DNA from: Streptomyces chartreusis NRRL 3882
GTDB taxonomy: Bacteria; Actinomycetota; Actinomycetes; Streptomycetales; Streptomycetaceae
Assembly: GCF_900236475.1 (NCBI RefSeq)
Contig: NZ_LT963352.1
Location: forward strand, 4,753,501-4,817,500
DNA: 64,000 bases
Reading direction: 5' to 3'
Shown here: piece by piece, positions 16,960-25,869 of the stretch
How the letters are laid out: every line of letters starts with the position of its first letter
How positions within the stretch are numbered: the stretch's first letter is position 1
Program-made: the position numbers and the translations under genes
Notes under the pieces: generated by a model
What the model was told of the DNA's origin: nothing
What the model saw: the letters and a program-made list of their open reading frames with translations, nothing else
Database searches by the model: none

Positions 16960-17258
16960 GGCTCGACCCCCTCAACGACGGGGCTCGACGGCCCCAGAGT
17001 CTTGACACGCGTTCATGGTCCGGAACGGCCTCTCCGCAGAGAGACCGGCCCGTAGGGCTTCCACGGTACCTGAGCCCGCGCCCATACGGTACGTCGCCCG
17101 TATGACGTGCCCGCGCCCAGGACCTTCGAGGCGCCCCGTCCTCGCTGGTCAACCGCGATTTTAACCACTTCTCGGCGGTCGACCCGCCGGTAGAAGTGAG
17201 AGTTCTCTCTAACTGCCCACCGACGGGTACCGGCCAAACGTGCGAGCGCGCTGCCGAA

Positions 17259-18362
17259 TCAGCGCGCCCGGCGGGCCGCTGCCGCGTCGTGCATGCGCTG
17301 CTCGGCGATCCGGTCGGCCGCGGCAGCCGGCGGAATACCGTCCTCCTTCGCACGTGCGAATATGGCCAGCGTGGTGTCGAAGATCTTCGCCGCCTTCGCC
17401 TTGCACCGCTCGAAGTCGAAGCCGTGCAGTTCGTCGGCCACCTGGATGACACCGCCGGCGTTCACCACGTAGTCCGGCGCGTAGAGGATCCCGCGGTCGG
17501 CGAGGTCCTTCTCCACGCCCGGGTGGGCGAGCTGGTTGTTGGCCGCGCCGCAGACCACCTCGGCGGTCAGCACCGGCACGGTGTCGTCGTCCAGTGCCCC
17601 ACCCAGCGCGCAGGGGGCGTAGATGCCCAGCCCGTCGATGCGGATCAGCTCGTCGGTGTCCTTCACGGCCATGACGTCCCGGTGCCGCTCGGTGATCCGC
17701 CGTACGGCGTCCTCGCGCACGTCAGTGACGAAGACCTCGGCGCCCTCCTTCACGAGGTGCTCCACCAGGTGGTGGCCGACCTTGCCGACGCCGGCGATGC
17801 CGACCCGCTTCGCGCGCAGCGACGGGTCGCCCCACAGGTGCTGCGCGGAGGCCCGCATGCCCTGGTAGACGCCGTAGGCGGTGAGGACGGAGGAGTCCCC
17901 GGCGCCGCCGTTCTCCGGGGAGCGGCCGGTGGTCCAGCGGCACTCGCGGGCCACCACGTCCATGTCGGCGACGTACGTGCCGACGTCGCAGGCGGTGACG
18001 TAGCGCCCGCCGAGGGAGGCGACGAACCGGCCGTAGGCGAGGAGCAGCTCCTCGCTCTTGATCCGCTCCGGGTCGCCGATGATCACGGCCTTGCCGCCGC
18101 CGTGGTCGAGACCGGCCATGGCGTTCTTGTACGACATCCCGCGGGCGAGGTTCAGCGCGTCGGCGACCGCCTCGGCCTCGTTCGCGTACGGGTAGAAGCG
18201 CGTACCGCCGAGCGCGGGGCCCAGGGCGGTGGAGTGGATGGCGATGACGGCCTTGAGGCCGCTCGCGCGGTCCTGACAGAGCACGACTTGCTCATGACCC
18301 CCCTGGTCCGAGTGGAACAGGGTGTGCAGTACATCAGCAGGTGCGCCGGTTACGTCGGTCAC
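17259..18362 (-). CDS. vdh: Valine (branched-chain amino acid) dehydrogenase
   Basis: 367 residues from GTG 18362, behind CAGGAG; the frame is open upstream to 18593 but lacks a ribosome site there. NAD-dependent oxidative deamination of valine feeds branched acyl-CoA precursors to polyketides and fatty acids. It has LGGTRFYPY, the catalytic-Lys block LDHGGGKAVI, the nucleotide fold GIAGVGKVGHHLVEHL and CGAANNQLAH. Divergent from the next gene, with 223 nt between. Confidence 0.95.
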   Translation of the reverse strand: MTDVTGAPADVLHTLFHSDQGGHEQVVLCQDRASGLKAVIAIHSTALGPALGGTRFYPYANEAEAVADALNLARGMSYKNAMAGLDHGGGKAVIIGDPERIKSEELLLAYGRFVASLGGRYVTACDVGTYVADMDVVARECRWTTGRSPENGGAGDSSVLTAYGVYQGMRASAQHLWGDPSLRAKRVGIAGVGKVGHHLVEHLVKEGAEVFVTDVREDAVRRITERHRDVMAVKDTDELIRIDGLGIYAPCALGGALDDDTVPVLTAEVVCGAANNQLAHPGVEKDLADRGILYAPDYVVNAGGVIQVADELHGFDFERCKAKAAKIFDTTLAIFARAKEDGIPPAAAADRIAEQRMHDAAAARRAR

Positions 18363-18585
18363 TGTGGTGACTCCTGAGTAAGTTGCGGCGGGTGGAGACC
18401 AGCTCCCGTGCGGGTGGCGGGGGCTGCTGAGCATGAGATTAGAGCCTGGTGGGCCCGCCGGCCGCACAGTGCTCAGGATCACCTCCGACCGGAGTACACC
18501 CGTGCGACGATTTGCATAGATTTCCCGCGCGTTTGTGAGTGGGTTCCGCAGGTTTTCGCGACGGTGCGCGGGGGAGGGAGCAGGC

Positions 18586-19431
18586 GTGCCCAAGGTGTCC
18601 TCGGTGATCGTCCCCTACGCGACCTATCTGCGCGTGTACGAGCCGCTGGCCGCCTTCGCCGAGCCGGAGCGCAGCCACTGGGCCCGCTACGCCCGCCGTC
18701 CGGACCGTCCCTCGTACCAGGACGAACTCCGCCGTGCCCTGGCCGACTTGGCGCCCACCCCGCCGGTCCTCGTGCCGGTGCACGAGAGCGAGGACGCCTT
18801 CGTGCTGGACGTCGACGGCGTCGTCTGCGTCTGCCCCTGGCGCACCCGGCTGCGCGGCTGGCAGGCCCTGGACGAGCTCTCCGAGGAGCTGCCGCCGCCC
18901 GTCCTGGACGCGGTCCTGCCGCCCTTCCTGCGCCGCCAGGCGGCCCAGGACTACGAACGCTGGCTGGCGGACAACCCGGACGCCCGGCCGTGGATCCGTA
19001 CGGCGACCTGGCAGGTGCCGATCAACTGGTTCGTGCTGGTCTCCGACGAGGAGCGCGAGTACGACAAGGGCGACAGCGTGCACAGCCCGCCGGTGCTGCG
19101 CTACCGCACGCCCATGGTCCAGGCCCGGCGCCGGGTGGCCCGGGGCCTGCGGGCCCTGAAGGAGGCCATGGACGAGGGGCCGCTGATCGACGGCCTGGTG
19201 GACGTCGGGCGCTGGCTGGAGGAGTTCCACCCGCGCTCGCTCGTGGAGCTGGACTACGGCGGCCTGGTGCACGCCGTGCCGGCCGGGGCGCTGGAGGACG
19301 ACCACTCGGCGGCGGACGTCGCCGAGGGGATCGCCGCGCTGCGCCGGGGCGACGGGGCGGCGGCCGGGGAGGCGTACGCCCGCCTGGTGGACCGGTGGCG
19401 TTCCGTGCGGGATCTGCGGTCGGCGAACTGA
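18586..19431 (+). CDS. Conserved hypothetical protein upstream of bldC
   Basis: 281 residues from GTG 18586, which follows GGGGGAGGGAGC. I recognise no domain. It is soluble, rich in Trp, Arg and acidic residues, with LVPVHESEDAFVLDVDGVVCVCPWRTRLRGW in the middle third and RWLEEFHPRSLVELDYGGLVHAV near the end. No membrane segment or signal. From memory its place between vdh and bldC is conserved in Streptomyces, so it is a real gene of unknown role. Confidence 0.8.
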   Translation: MPKVSSVIVPYATYLRVYEPLAAFAEPERSHWARYARRPDRPSYQDELRRALADLAPTPPVLVPVHESEDAFVLDVDGVVCVCPWRTRLRGWQALDELSEELPPPVLDAVLPPFLRRQAAQDYERWLADNPDARPWIRTATWQVPINWFVLVSDEEREYDKGDSVHSPPVLRYRTPMVQARRRVARGLRALKEAMDEGPLIDGLVDVGRWLEEFHPRSLVELDYGGLVHAVPAGALEDDHSAADVAEGIAALRRGDGAAAGEAYARLVDRWRSVRDLRSAN

Positions 19432-19460
19432 CCTCTGACCTTCGGTTCCTACGGACCGCT

Positions 19461-19474
19461 CGTGACCGGTCACG
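19461..19474. promoter_or_regulatory. Perfect palindrome CGTGACCGGTCACG
   Basis: 14-bp perfect dyad with no spacer, 30 bp past the stop of the upstream gene. Too tight for a hairpin loop, so an operator is more likely than a terminator. Confidence 0.35.
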
Positions 19475-19769
19475 AACAGGCGTTTGACGTATCGCCCGTT
19501 TTGGGGTTACGTCCTCGCACCGGCGTTCCTGAAGAGCGCTCTGCGTGCGCTGAAGCCTTGTCAACAACGGACGTAGGTCCCGATCCGGGCGTACCTCTCA
19601 AGTAGGCCAAGCGTGACGGACTACACGTACGTGGCCCTTGCGCCCCTTGCCCCTCCTCATGCCAAAATAGGACAAGGAGTCCGGGGGGCTCCTTCCGTCC
19701 CGTTGTGCTGCATTGTGGGCGGAATCTCAGCATTGCACGCTTTGGGGGGTCTTGTGACTCCTGATCGCC

Positions 19770-19788
19770 CTGTGACTGATCGTCACAG
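19770..19788. promoter_or_regulatory. Dyad in the bldC upstream region
   Basis: CTGTGAC-N5-GTCACAG with perfect 7-bp arms, flanked by GTGACT direct repeats at about 19754, 19772 and 19793. It resembles a CRP-type site, but the spacing is one base off the GTG-N6-GNCAC form described for the Streptomyces Crp. Confidence 0.4.
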
Positions 19789-19989
19789 TGGCGTGACTGT
19801 CCGCTATGGCATGGTCCATCGGCTTCCGTCGCTGATGAACACCTGGGAGGGCAATTCCATCGGTTTGGCCGACGCGGCTGGACAGATGGTGTAGTTGTAG
19901 TGCCGAGGACAAGCCGTTCGTCCTATAACCGACTCGACTCGCGTCCGCCATTTCGGGCAACGCGGGTCAAGGTGCAGAATTTAGAGGAA

Positions 19990-20011
19990 AGAACCGAGAA
20001 GGTTCGGTTCT
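19990..20011 (+). promoter_or_regulatory. Stem-loop in the bldC leader
   Basis: AGAACCGA (19990-19997) and TCGGTTCT (20004-20011) form a perfect 8-bp stem with a 6-nt loop, ending 3 nt before the GAGGAG ribosome site of bldC. It may affect translation or mRNA stability. Confidence 0.5.
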
Positions 20012-20027
20012 CCCGAGGAGGCCGCTC

Positions 20028-20234
20028 ATGACCGCTCGCACCCCTGATGCCGAGCCGCTGCTGACCCCGGCTGAGGTCGCCACCATGTTCCGCGTCGACC
20101 CCAAGACGGTCACGCGGTGGGCGAAGGCCGGCAAGCTCACGTCGATCCGCACGCTCGGCGGGCATCGCCGCTACCGCGAGGCAGAGGTCCGCGCTCTGCT
20201 CGCGGGCATTCCGCAGCAGCGCAGCGAGGCCTGA
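20028..20234 (+). CDS. bldC: Developmental regulator BldC (MerR-type HTH)
   Basis: 68 residues: LLTPAEVATMFRVDPKTVTRWAKAGKLTSIRTLGGHRRYREAEVRALL is the single MerR-like winged HTH of BldC, with no effector or dimerization domain. BldC holds back entry into development in Streptomyces and binds DNA as head-to-tail oligomers on direct repeats. GAGGAG precedes ATG 20028. A long promoter region lies upstream and a strong terminator downstream, so it is monocistronic. Confidence 0.97.
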   Translation: MTARTPDAEPLLTPAEVATMFRVDPKTVTRWAKAGKLTSIRTLGGHRRYREAEVRALLAGIPQQRSEA

Positions 20235-20693
20235 ACAACTGAATAACCGGGCGAACCGGCTGGTCCCCCATCAGCCGAGACGTCCGAACCACAGCTCCAA
20301 GCGACGCGGGTCCTGCCCCAACAGGCCCCACGCCCACGCCAGTCAGAGCTTTCCAGGCATATGACAGGGTGCGTCGTCGATCGCGCTGGACTCCGCCGGG
20401 TCCAGCGCGATCTTTTTTGTGCGCCGGCTGTCGGTCTCGTGGCGTGGCTGTGAGCGGCCTTGTCGGAGTCTGGGGAGGGGCGTGGGATCCCTTGTGTGCG
20501 GCACCGTCGAAGGGGTGCAATTGCACATATTAAATTGACCCGTTGTAGGCGGGGTGTAAGTACCGCACTTTCCAAAACTCATGCAGTGACACCCGTCACA
20601 TACCGAGCGGCTTGTTAGCTCCGCCGCGGGTGCGGTAGTGGAGCCACCGGCTCCAGCACCCCGTGTACGAACGGGCGTTGAGGCCGGCTTCGG
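20235..20693. other. Intergenic region after bldC
   Basis: 459 nt with no credible gene. It contains the bldC terminator and, at 20640-20654, a small GGAGCC/GGCTCC hairpin that may end the minus-strand mini-gene at 20694. The part at 20500-20620 is relatively AT-rich but shows no feature I can name. Confidence 0.4.
20380..20418 (+). terminator. Classical terminator downstream of bldC
   Basis: An 11-bp perfect stem (20380-20390 with 20401-20411) followed by CTTTTTT. One of few T-tailed terminators in the window. Confidence 0.9.
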
Positions 20694-20894
20694 TCAGGCT
20701 CGCGCCGGACTCTCGTTCTCGACGGGCTCCTGGGAGGTCTGGGCGGTGCGTGGAGCGGTCTGGGCGGACTCCATCGCCAGCCGCAGCAGGTGATGGCAGA
20801 TCGGACAGTGGCGAGTGAGATGCCGGTACGACGACGCGGCCGCCAGGTGTGCACGGAGCAGGGCCCGCGTCTCGTGCCTAGCCGATGCCGCCAT
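20694..20894 (-). CDS. DUF6274-like mini-protein with a CPxC motif
   Basis: 66 residues from ATG 20894 behind GGAGGT. It reads MAASARHETRALLRAHL...HLTRHCPICHHLLRLAME and ends in a low-complexity tail. This matches my memory of the Streptomyces DUF6274 family found between bldC and hrpA. The HxxxHCPICH cluster could bind zinc. The wider reading frame extends to 21395, but only this part is plausible. Function unknown. Confidence 0.65.
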   Translation of the reverse strand: MAASARHETRALLRAHLAAASSYRHLTRHCPICHHLLRLAMESAQTAPRTAQTSQEPVENESPARA

Positions 20895-21064
20895 ACGCCA
20901 CCTCCGGAAGGCCGAACCGGGAACGGCCCTGGTTTCTGGGTACCGAGGGAACGAGAGGCCGTCAAGACGGCGTGAGGGCCCCCGAGGGGGCATCGCACAG
21001 GTCAGGGGCGCACAAACGAACTTGGATGCGGGAGGTCCGGACGAGTGAAGCTCGGACGACAGAA

Positions 21065-21091
21065 GAGCCCGGATCCGGAAGACCCGGGCTC
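21065..21091. terminator. Hairpin next to the decayed tRNA-Asp copy
   Basis: GAGCCCGG (21065-21072) pairs with CCGGGCTC (21084-21091). It stands to the tRNA relic as the hairpin at 21201-21230 stands to the intact tRNA-Asp, which suggests a duplicated tRNA-plus-terminator unit. Confidence 0.55.
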
Positions 21092-21093
21092 TT

Positions 21094-21174
21094 TCACTGC
21101 GGTCCTGACGGGATTTGCTGTGCTTGATTGCGGCTGCGCCGCGGGCGCGGCCTCCACCTCGGCAGGGTGGCGAG
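21094..21174 (-). pseudogene. Decayed, 5'-truncated copy of tRNA-Asp
   Basis: The last 23 nt (21094-21116) are identical to 21239-21261 at the 3' end of tRNA-Asp. The anticodon arm and variable region (21147-21174) match 21268-21295 except for two anticodon-loop bases, which turn GTC into GCC. In the T-arm GGTTC is replaced by 29 nt containing a GCGGC/GCCGC hairpin. The D-arm and 5' acceptor strand are missing, so it cannot fold as a tRNA. Confidence 0.75.
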
Positions 21175-21200
21175 GGAGCGCGGTCGTTGGTCACGAGAAA

Positions 21201-21230
21201 GGGCTCGCGCCCCTTGCGGGGTGCGAGCCC
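21201..21230 (-). terminator. Terminator of tRNA-Asp
   Basis: GGGCTCGC-G-CCCC (21201-21213) pairs with GGGG-T-GCGAGCCC (21218-21230) around a TTGC loop; on the minus strand TTTCTCGTG follows. It lies 15 nt past the tRNA-Asp 3' end. Confidence 0.8.
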
Positions 21231-21244
21231 TCTTTCTCTCACTG

Positions 21245-21319
21245 CGGTCCTGACGGGATTTGAACCCGCGGCCTCCACCTTGACAGGGTGGCGAGCACTC
21301 CAAACTGCTCCACAGGACC
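21245..21319 (-). tRNA. tRNA-Asp (GTC anticodon), copy 1
   Basis: Cloverleaf with acceptor GGTCCTG/CAGGACC, anticodon loop CTGTCAA (GTC), T-loop TTCAAAT and discriminator G, the Asp identity base. Same sequence as the copy at 25870-25944. CCA is not encoded. A broken second copy lies directly downstream. Confidence 0.95.
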
Positions 21320-21412
21320 AGGTTTCGCGGCGCGATTTCTGCGTTGCGCTGCGAGAAGAGACTGTACAGGAGGGTGGGGCCCTGGTCGAACTCACCCTGC
21401 GTGCGCACGTGA

Positions 21413-24400
21413 TTACGGCACTGCCGCGTCGATCGCCTTCACGATCCGCTTGTCGGAGACGGGGTACGCCGTGCCCAGCGCGTGGGCGAAGTAGCTGACC
21501 CGGAGCTCCTCGATCATCCAGCGGATGTCCAGGACCGACGACGGCACCGGCCTCCCCTGCGGCATCTGCTCCAGGAGCCAGGCGTACTCGTCCTGCATCT
21601 CGTGGACCTTCTGCATCCGCGAGGTGTCCCGCTGGACGTTCGTCGGCATCTGCGTCAGACGCCGGTCCGCGGCCACCAGGTAGCGCATCAGGTCCGGCAT
21701 GCGGCGCAGACCCGCCTCCGTCACGAAGCCGGGCTTCACGAGGGCGTCCAGCTGCTTCCGCACGTCCTGGAGGTTCGGCAGCAGCGCGGGGCTGCGTACG
21801 GCCTTCAGACGGCGTTCACAGGCCTGCCAGGCGGCCAGCACCTGCTGCACCTGGCCCACGGTGCGGACGGTCGTGTCGACGATCTCGGCGCGCACCTTGT
21901 CGTACAGCTTCCGGTACGACTCCTCGTCCCACGCCGGCCCGCCGAAGTCCGCGATCAGCCGGTCGGCGGCCGCCATCGCGCAGTCGTCGAACAGCGCCTG
22001 GACGGAGCCGTGCGGATTCGCGGACAGCGCCAGCTTCTGCGCGTTCGTCAGCTTCTCGGAGGCGAACTTCGCCGGGTTCACCGGGATGTTGCGCAGGATC
22101 AGGCGGCGGGTGCCCTTCCACATGGCCTGCGCCTGTTCCGCCTCCGTGTCGAAGAGCCGTACGGAGACGGTGTCGCCGTCGTCGACCAGCGCCGGGTACG
22201 CCTTCACCGGCTGGCCGGCCCGCCGGGTCTCGAAGACGCGGGTGAGCGTGCCGATCGTCCAGTCCGTGAGGCCCTTGCGCTCCAGGGACTCGCCGCCCTG
22301 GCGTTCCGCCGTCGCGGCCGCGGCCTGGGAGAGGGCCTTGCGGGCCTTCGGCCGGAGTCTGAGCTTCAGCGCCTCCAGGTCCTTGTCCTCGGCGAGCTTG
22401 CGGCGCCGCTCGTCGACGATCCGGAACGTGACCTTGAGGTGGTCGGGGACCTTGGACCAGTCGAAGTCCTCGGCCTCGAAGGGCACCCCGACCATGCGCC
22501 TCAACTCGCGGGTCATGGTCGTGGTGAGCGGTTCCTGGAGCGGGACGGCCCTGTCCAGGAACGCCTTCGCGTAGTTCGGCGCGGGCACGTAGTTGCGGCG
22601 GATCGGTTTGGGCAGGGACCGGATGAGCTCCGTGACGAGCTCCTCCCGCAGGCCCGGGATCTGCCAGTCGAAGCCCTCGTCCGTGACCTGGTTGAGCACC
22701 TGGAGCGGGATGTGGACGGTCACACCGTCCGCGTCCGCGCCCGGCTCGAACTGGTACGTCACGCGGAACTTGAGGTTCCCCTGCCGCCAGGAGTCCGGAT
22801 AGTCCGCCTTGGTGACCTCGCCCGCCTTCTCGTTGATGAGCATCTCGCGCTCGAAGTCGAGGAAGTCGGGCTGCTCGTGGCGCTTGTGCTTCCACCAGGA
22901 GTCGAAGTGGGCGCCGGAGACGACGTGTTCGGGGATCCGCTGGTCGTAGAAGTCGAACAGCGTCTCGTCGTCGACCAGGATGTCCCGGCGCCGGGCCCGG
23001 TGCTCCAGCTCCTCGACCTCGGTGAGGAGTCTGCGGTTGTCCGAGAAGAACTTGTGGTGCGTGCGCCAGTCGCCCTCGACGAGCGCGTTCCGGATGAACA
23101 GCTCGCGGCTGGTCTCCGGGTCGATCCGCCCGTAGTTGACCTTCCGCTGGGCCACGATCGGCACGCCGTACAGCGTGACCTTCTCGTACGCCATCACGGC
23201 TGCCTGGTCCTTCTCCCAGTGCGGCTCGCTGTAGGTGCGCTTGAGGAGGTGGCCGGCGAGGGGTTCGACCCACTCGGGCTCGATCTTGGCGTTGACCCGG
23301 GCCCAGAGGCGGGAGGTCTCGACGAGTTCGGCGGACATCACGAAGCGCGGGGGCTTCTTGAAGAGGGCCGAGCCGGGGAAGACCGCGAACTTGGCGTTGC
23401 GGGCGCCCAGGTACTCGTTCTTCGCGCCCTCCTTCACGTCCTTCATCCCGATGTGGGACAGCAGGCCGGCGAGCAGGGAGACGTGGATGCGGTCGGCCGG
23501 GGCATCGTCCTCGTTGAGGTGGATGCCCATCTGCTTCGCGACCGTGCGCAGCTGGCTGTAGATGTCCTGCCATTCGCGGATGCGAAGGAAGTTGAGGTAC
23601 TCCTGCTTGCACATCCGGCGGAAGGAGGACGAGCCGCGCTCCTTCTGCTGCTCGCGGATGTAGCGCCAGAGGTTCAGGTAGGCCAGGAAGTCGCTGGTCT
23701 CGTCCTTGAAGCGGGCGTGCTGCTGGTCGGCCTGGGTCTGCTTGTCGGCGGGGCGCTCGCGGGGGTCCTGGATGGACAGCGCGGCGGCTATGACCATGAC
23801 CTCGCGCACACAGCCGTTCTTGTCCGCCTCCAGGACCATGCGGGCCAGCCGCGGGTCGACGGGCAGCTGGGCGAGCTTGCGGCCGGTGTCCGTGAGCCGC
23901 TTGCGGGGGTCCTTCTGCGCCGGGTCGAGGGCGCCCAGTTCCTGGAGGAGTTGCACGCCGTCGCGGATGTTGCGGTGGTCCGGCGGGTCGATGAAGGGGA
24001 ACTTCTCGATGTCGCCGAGGCCGGCCGCGGTCATCTGCAGGATGACGGAGGCGAGGTTCGTCCGGAGGATCTCCGCGTCCGTGAACTCCGGGCGGGCGTT
24101 GAAGTCGTCCTCGCTGTAGAGGCGGATGCAGATGCCGTCCGACGTACGGCCGCAGCGGCCCTTGCGCTGGTTGGCGCTGGCCTGGGAGACCGGCTCGATG
24201 GGGAGGCGCTGGACCTTGGTGCGGTGGCTGTAGCGGGAGATCCGTGCGAAGCCCGGGTCGATGACGTACTTGATGCCCGGGACGGTGAGGGACGTCTCCG
24301 CGACGTTCGTGGCCAGAACGATCCTGCGTCCGGTGTGGGGCTGGAAGACGCGATGCTGTTCGGCGTGGGAGAGCCGGGCGTAGAGCGGCAGGATCTCCGT

Positions 24401-25357
24401 GAAGCGGTAGTTCTTCTTGGTCAGGGCGTCGGCCGTGTCCCGGATCTCCCGCTCGCCCGACAGGAAGACCAGGATGTCGCCCTGACCCTCCTTCTGGAGC
24501 TCCTCGACGGCGTCGATGATCGCGGTGATCTGGTCGCGGTCGGCGTCGTCGCCGTCCTCCTCCAGGAGCGGCCGGTAGCGGACCTCCACGGGGTACGTAC
24601 GGCCGCTGACCTCGACGATCGGGGCGTCGCCGAAGTGCCGGGAGAAGCGCTCGGGGTCGATGGTGGCCGAGGTGATGACGACCTTGAGGTCGGGGCGCTT
24701 CGGCAGCAGCTGGGCGAGGTAGCCCAGCAGGAAGTCGATGTTGAGGGACCGCTCGTGGGCCTCGTCGATGATGATCGTGTCGTAGGCGCGCAGCTCGCGG
24801 TCGGTCTGGATCTCGGCGAGCAGGATGCCGTCCGTCATGAGCTTGACGAACGTGGCGTCCGGGTCGACCTGGTCCGTGAAACGGACCTTCCAGCCGACGG
24901 CCTCGCCCAGCGGGGTGTCCAGCTCCTCCGCCACGCGTTCGGCGACGGTGCGGGCGGCGATCCGGCGGGGCTGGGTGTGCCCGATCATGCCGCGGACCCC
25001 GCGGCCGAGCTCCATGCAGATCTTCGGGATCTGCGTGGTCTTCCCGGAACCGGTCTCACCGGCGACGATCACGACCTGGTGGTCGCGGATGGCGTCGGCG
25101 ATCTCGTCCTTCTTCTGGCTGACCGGCAGCTGCTCGGGGTACGTGATCCCGGGCACGCGGGCGCGGCGCCCGGCCATCCGCTCCTCGGCCTTGCCGATCT
25201 CCGCCTCGATCTCGGCCAGCACGGCGGCGCGTGCCTCCGGCTTACGGATCTTGCGCGCACCTTCGAGCCTGCGCCCGAGCCGGTGCGCGTCGCGCAGGGA
25301 CAGCTCGGTCAGGCGGGGGGCGAGGGCGCCGAGGGCGGGGGCGGATTGCGTAGACAT
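21413..25357 (-). CDS. hrpA: DEAH-box ATP-dependent RNA helicase HrpA
   Basis: 1314 residues, the usual length of HrpA. Walker A GETGSGKT is at residues 100-107 and DEAH at 198-201; SATIDPERF, TNVAETSLTVPGIKYVIDPG and QRKGRCGRTSDGICIRLY are helicase motifs III, V and VI. The helicase-associated and DUF3418-type C-terminal regions follow. In E. coli HrpA rescues stalled ribosomes on mRNA. ATG 25357 has no strong ribosome site. Monocistronic, flanked by tRNA genes. Confidence 0.95.
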   Translation of the reverse strand: MSTQSAPALGALAPRLTELSLRDAHRLGRRLEGARKIRKPEARAAVLAEIEAEIGKAEERMAGRRARVPGITYPEQLPVSQKKDEIADAIRDHQVVIVAGETGSGKTTQIPKICMELGRGVRGMIGHTQPRRIAARTVAERVAEELDTPLGEAVGWKVRFTDQVDPDATFVKLMTDGILLAEIQTDRELRAYDTIIIDEAHERSLNIDFLLGYLAQLLPKRPDLKVVITSATIDPERFSRHFGDAPIVEVSGRTYPVEVRYRPLLEEDGDDADRDQITAIIDAVEELQKEGQGDILVFLSGEREIRDTADALTKKNYRFTEILPLYARLSHAEQHRVFQPHTGRRIVLATNVAETSLTVPGIKYVIDPGFARISRYSHRTKVQRLPIEPVSQASANQRKGRCGRTSDGICIRLYSEDDFNARPEFTDAEILRTNLASVILQMTAAGLGDIEKFPFIDPPDHRNIRDGVQLLQELGALDPAQKDPRKRLTDTGRKLAQLPVDPRLARMVLEADKNGCVREVMVIAAALSIQDPRERPADKQTQADQQHARFKDETSDFLAYLNLWRYIREQQKERGSSSFRRMCKQEYLNFLRIREWQDIYSQLRTVAKQMGIHLNEDDAPADRIHVSLLAGLLSHIGMKDVKEGAKNEYLGARNAKFAVFPGSALFKKPPRFVMSAELVETSRLWARVNAKIEPEWVEPLAGHLLKRTYSEPHWEKDQAAVMAYEKVTLYGVPIVAQRKVNYGRIDPETSRELFIRNALVEGDWRTHHKFFSDNRRLLTEVEELEHRARRRDILVDDETLFDFYDQRIPEHVVSGAHFDSWWKHKRHEQPDFLDFEREMLINEKAGEVTKADYPDSWRQGNLKFRVTYQFEPGADADGVTVHIPLQVLNQVTDEGFDWQIPGLREELVTELIRSLPKPIRRNYVPAPNYAKAFLDRAVPLQEPLTTTMTRELRRMVGVPFEAEDFDWSKVPDHLKVTFRIVDERRRKLAEDKDLEALKLRLRPKARKALSQAAAATAERQGGESLERKGLTDWTIGTLTRVFETRRAGQPVKAYPALVDDGDTVSVRLFDTEAEQAQAMWKGTRRLILRNIPVNPAKFASEKLTNAQKLALSANPHGSVQALFDDCAMAAADRLIADFGGPAWDEESYRKLYDKVRAEIVDTTVRTVGQVQQVLAAWQACERRLKAVRSPALLPNLQDVRKQLDALVKPGFVTEAGLRRMPDLMRYLVAADRRLTQMPTNVQRDTSRMQKVHEMQDEYAWLLEQMPQGRPVPSSVLDIRWMIEELRVSYFAHALGTAYPVSDKRIVKAIDAAVP

Positions 25358-25506
25358 ACGCGATCCAGGATCTCATCCCGCCGATTTTTGTGGCTAACGC
25401 TTTTGTCTCGGGCGGTCCGACCAGGCCGGCCCCTCGGCCCGGGCCTGCCGGAGGGAGGCCCGCCTGAGACGATGGCGCGGTTCATCACACGAAAACGGGG
25501 TCCATC

Positions 25507-25695
25507 ATGCTCGTGCTCATACTGTCGCTCGTCGTCCTGCTCGTCATCGGCGGCTGTGTCTGCGTCTTCTGGGCGGCCCGGGGGGACGCCCCGCGCTGGG
25601 CACGTGGTGTGGCCAAGGTGACGCTGCTCGGCAGCGAACTGGCCCGCAGTGCGAGCCGGAATTCCGGCTCACGGCAAAGCGGCGGGGACGACTAG
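25507..25695 (+). CDS. Small single-pass membrane protein
   Basis: 62 residues: a hydrophobic first 24 residues (LVLILSLVVLLVIGGCVCVFWAA), then a basic/polar tail rich in Ser, Arg and Gly. No domain recognised. Divergent from hrpA. A hairpin shared with the facing tRNA operon follows its stop. Confidence 0.6.
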   Translation: MLVLILSLVVLLVIGGCVCVFWAARGDAPRWARGVAKVTLLGSELARSASRNSGSRQSGGDD

Positions 25696-25716
25696 GCGCT
25701 GCCAGACGACACGAAA

Positions 25717-25750
25717 GAGCCCCTCTCCGGTGAGAGTCGGAGAGGGGCTC
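25717..25750. terminator. Terminator between the small membrane protein and the tRNA operon
   Basis: A perfect 13-bp stem (25717-25729 with 25738-25750). On the minus strand TTTCGTGTCGT follows. Serves Glu-Asp-Phe and probably the facing gene. Confidence 0.85.
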
Positions 25751-25771
25751 AAGCCCTGGTGAGGGCGGTTG

Positions 25772-25845
25772 TGGCTGGGGCCGGGGTCGAACCGGCGACC
25801 TTCCGCTTTTCAGGCGGACGCTCGTACCAACTGAGCTACCCAGCC
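25772..25845 (-). tRNA. tRNA-Phe (GAA anticodon)
   Basis: Acceptor GGCTGGG/CCCAGCC, anticodon loop CTGAAAA (GAA), T-loop TTCGACC, discriminator A. Third gene of the minus-strand Glu-Asp-Phe operon. Confidence 0.95.
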
Positions 25846-25869
25846 ACGAGGTTTCACGTGAAACCTCAG

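Larger units (their letters stand above)
19432..20027 (+). other. Long bldC upstream region without a convincing gene
   Basis: 596 nt with no good coding frame. It holds a perfect 14-bp palindrome (19461-19474), a 19-bp dyad (19770-19788) inside a cluster of GTGACT repeats, a TATAAC box near 19924-19929 and a hairpin just before the bldC ribosome site. Probably a long regulated promoter/leader for bldC. Confidence 0.5.

Noticed and set aside
19770..19788. Canonical Crp site
   Set aside because: Arms fit, but the central spacing is one base off the described GTG-N6-GNCAC form, so it is listed only as a dyad.
21094..21319. Integrated element bounded by attL/attR at tRNA-Asp
   Set aside because: The 23-nt repeats are 145 bp apart and no integrase or cargo lies between; at most a scar.
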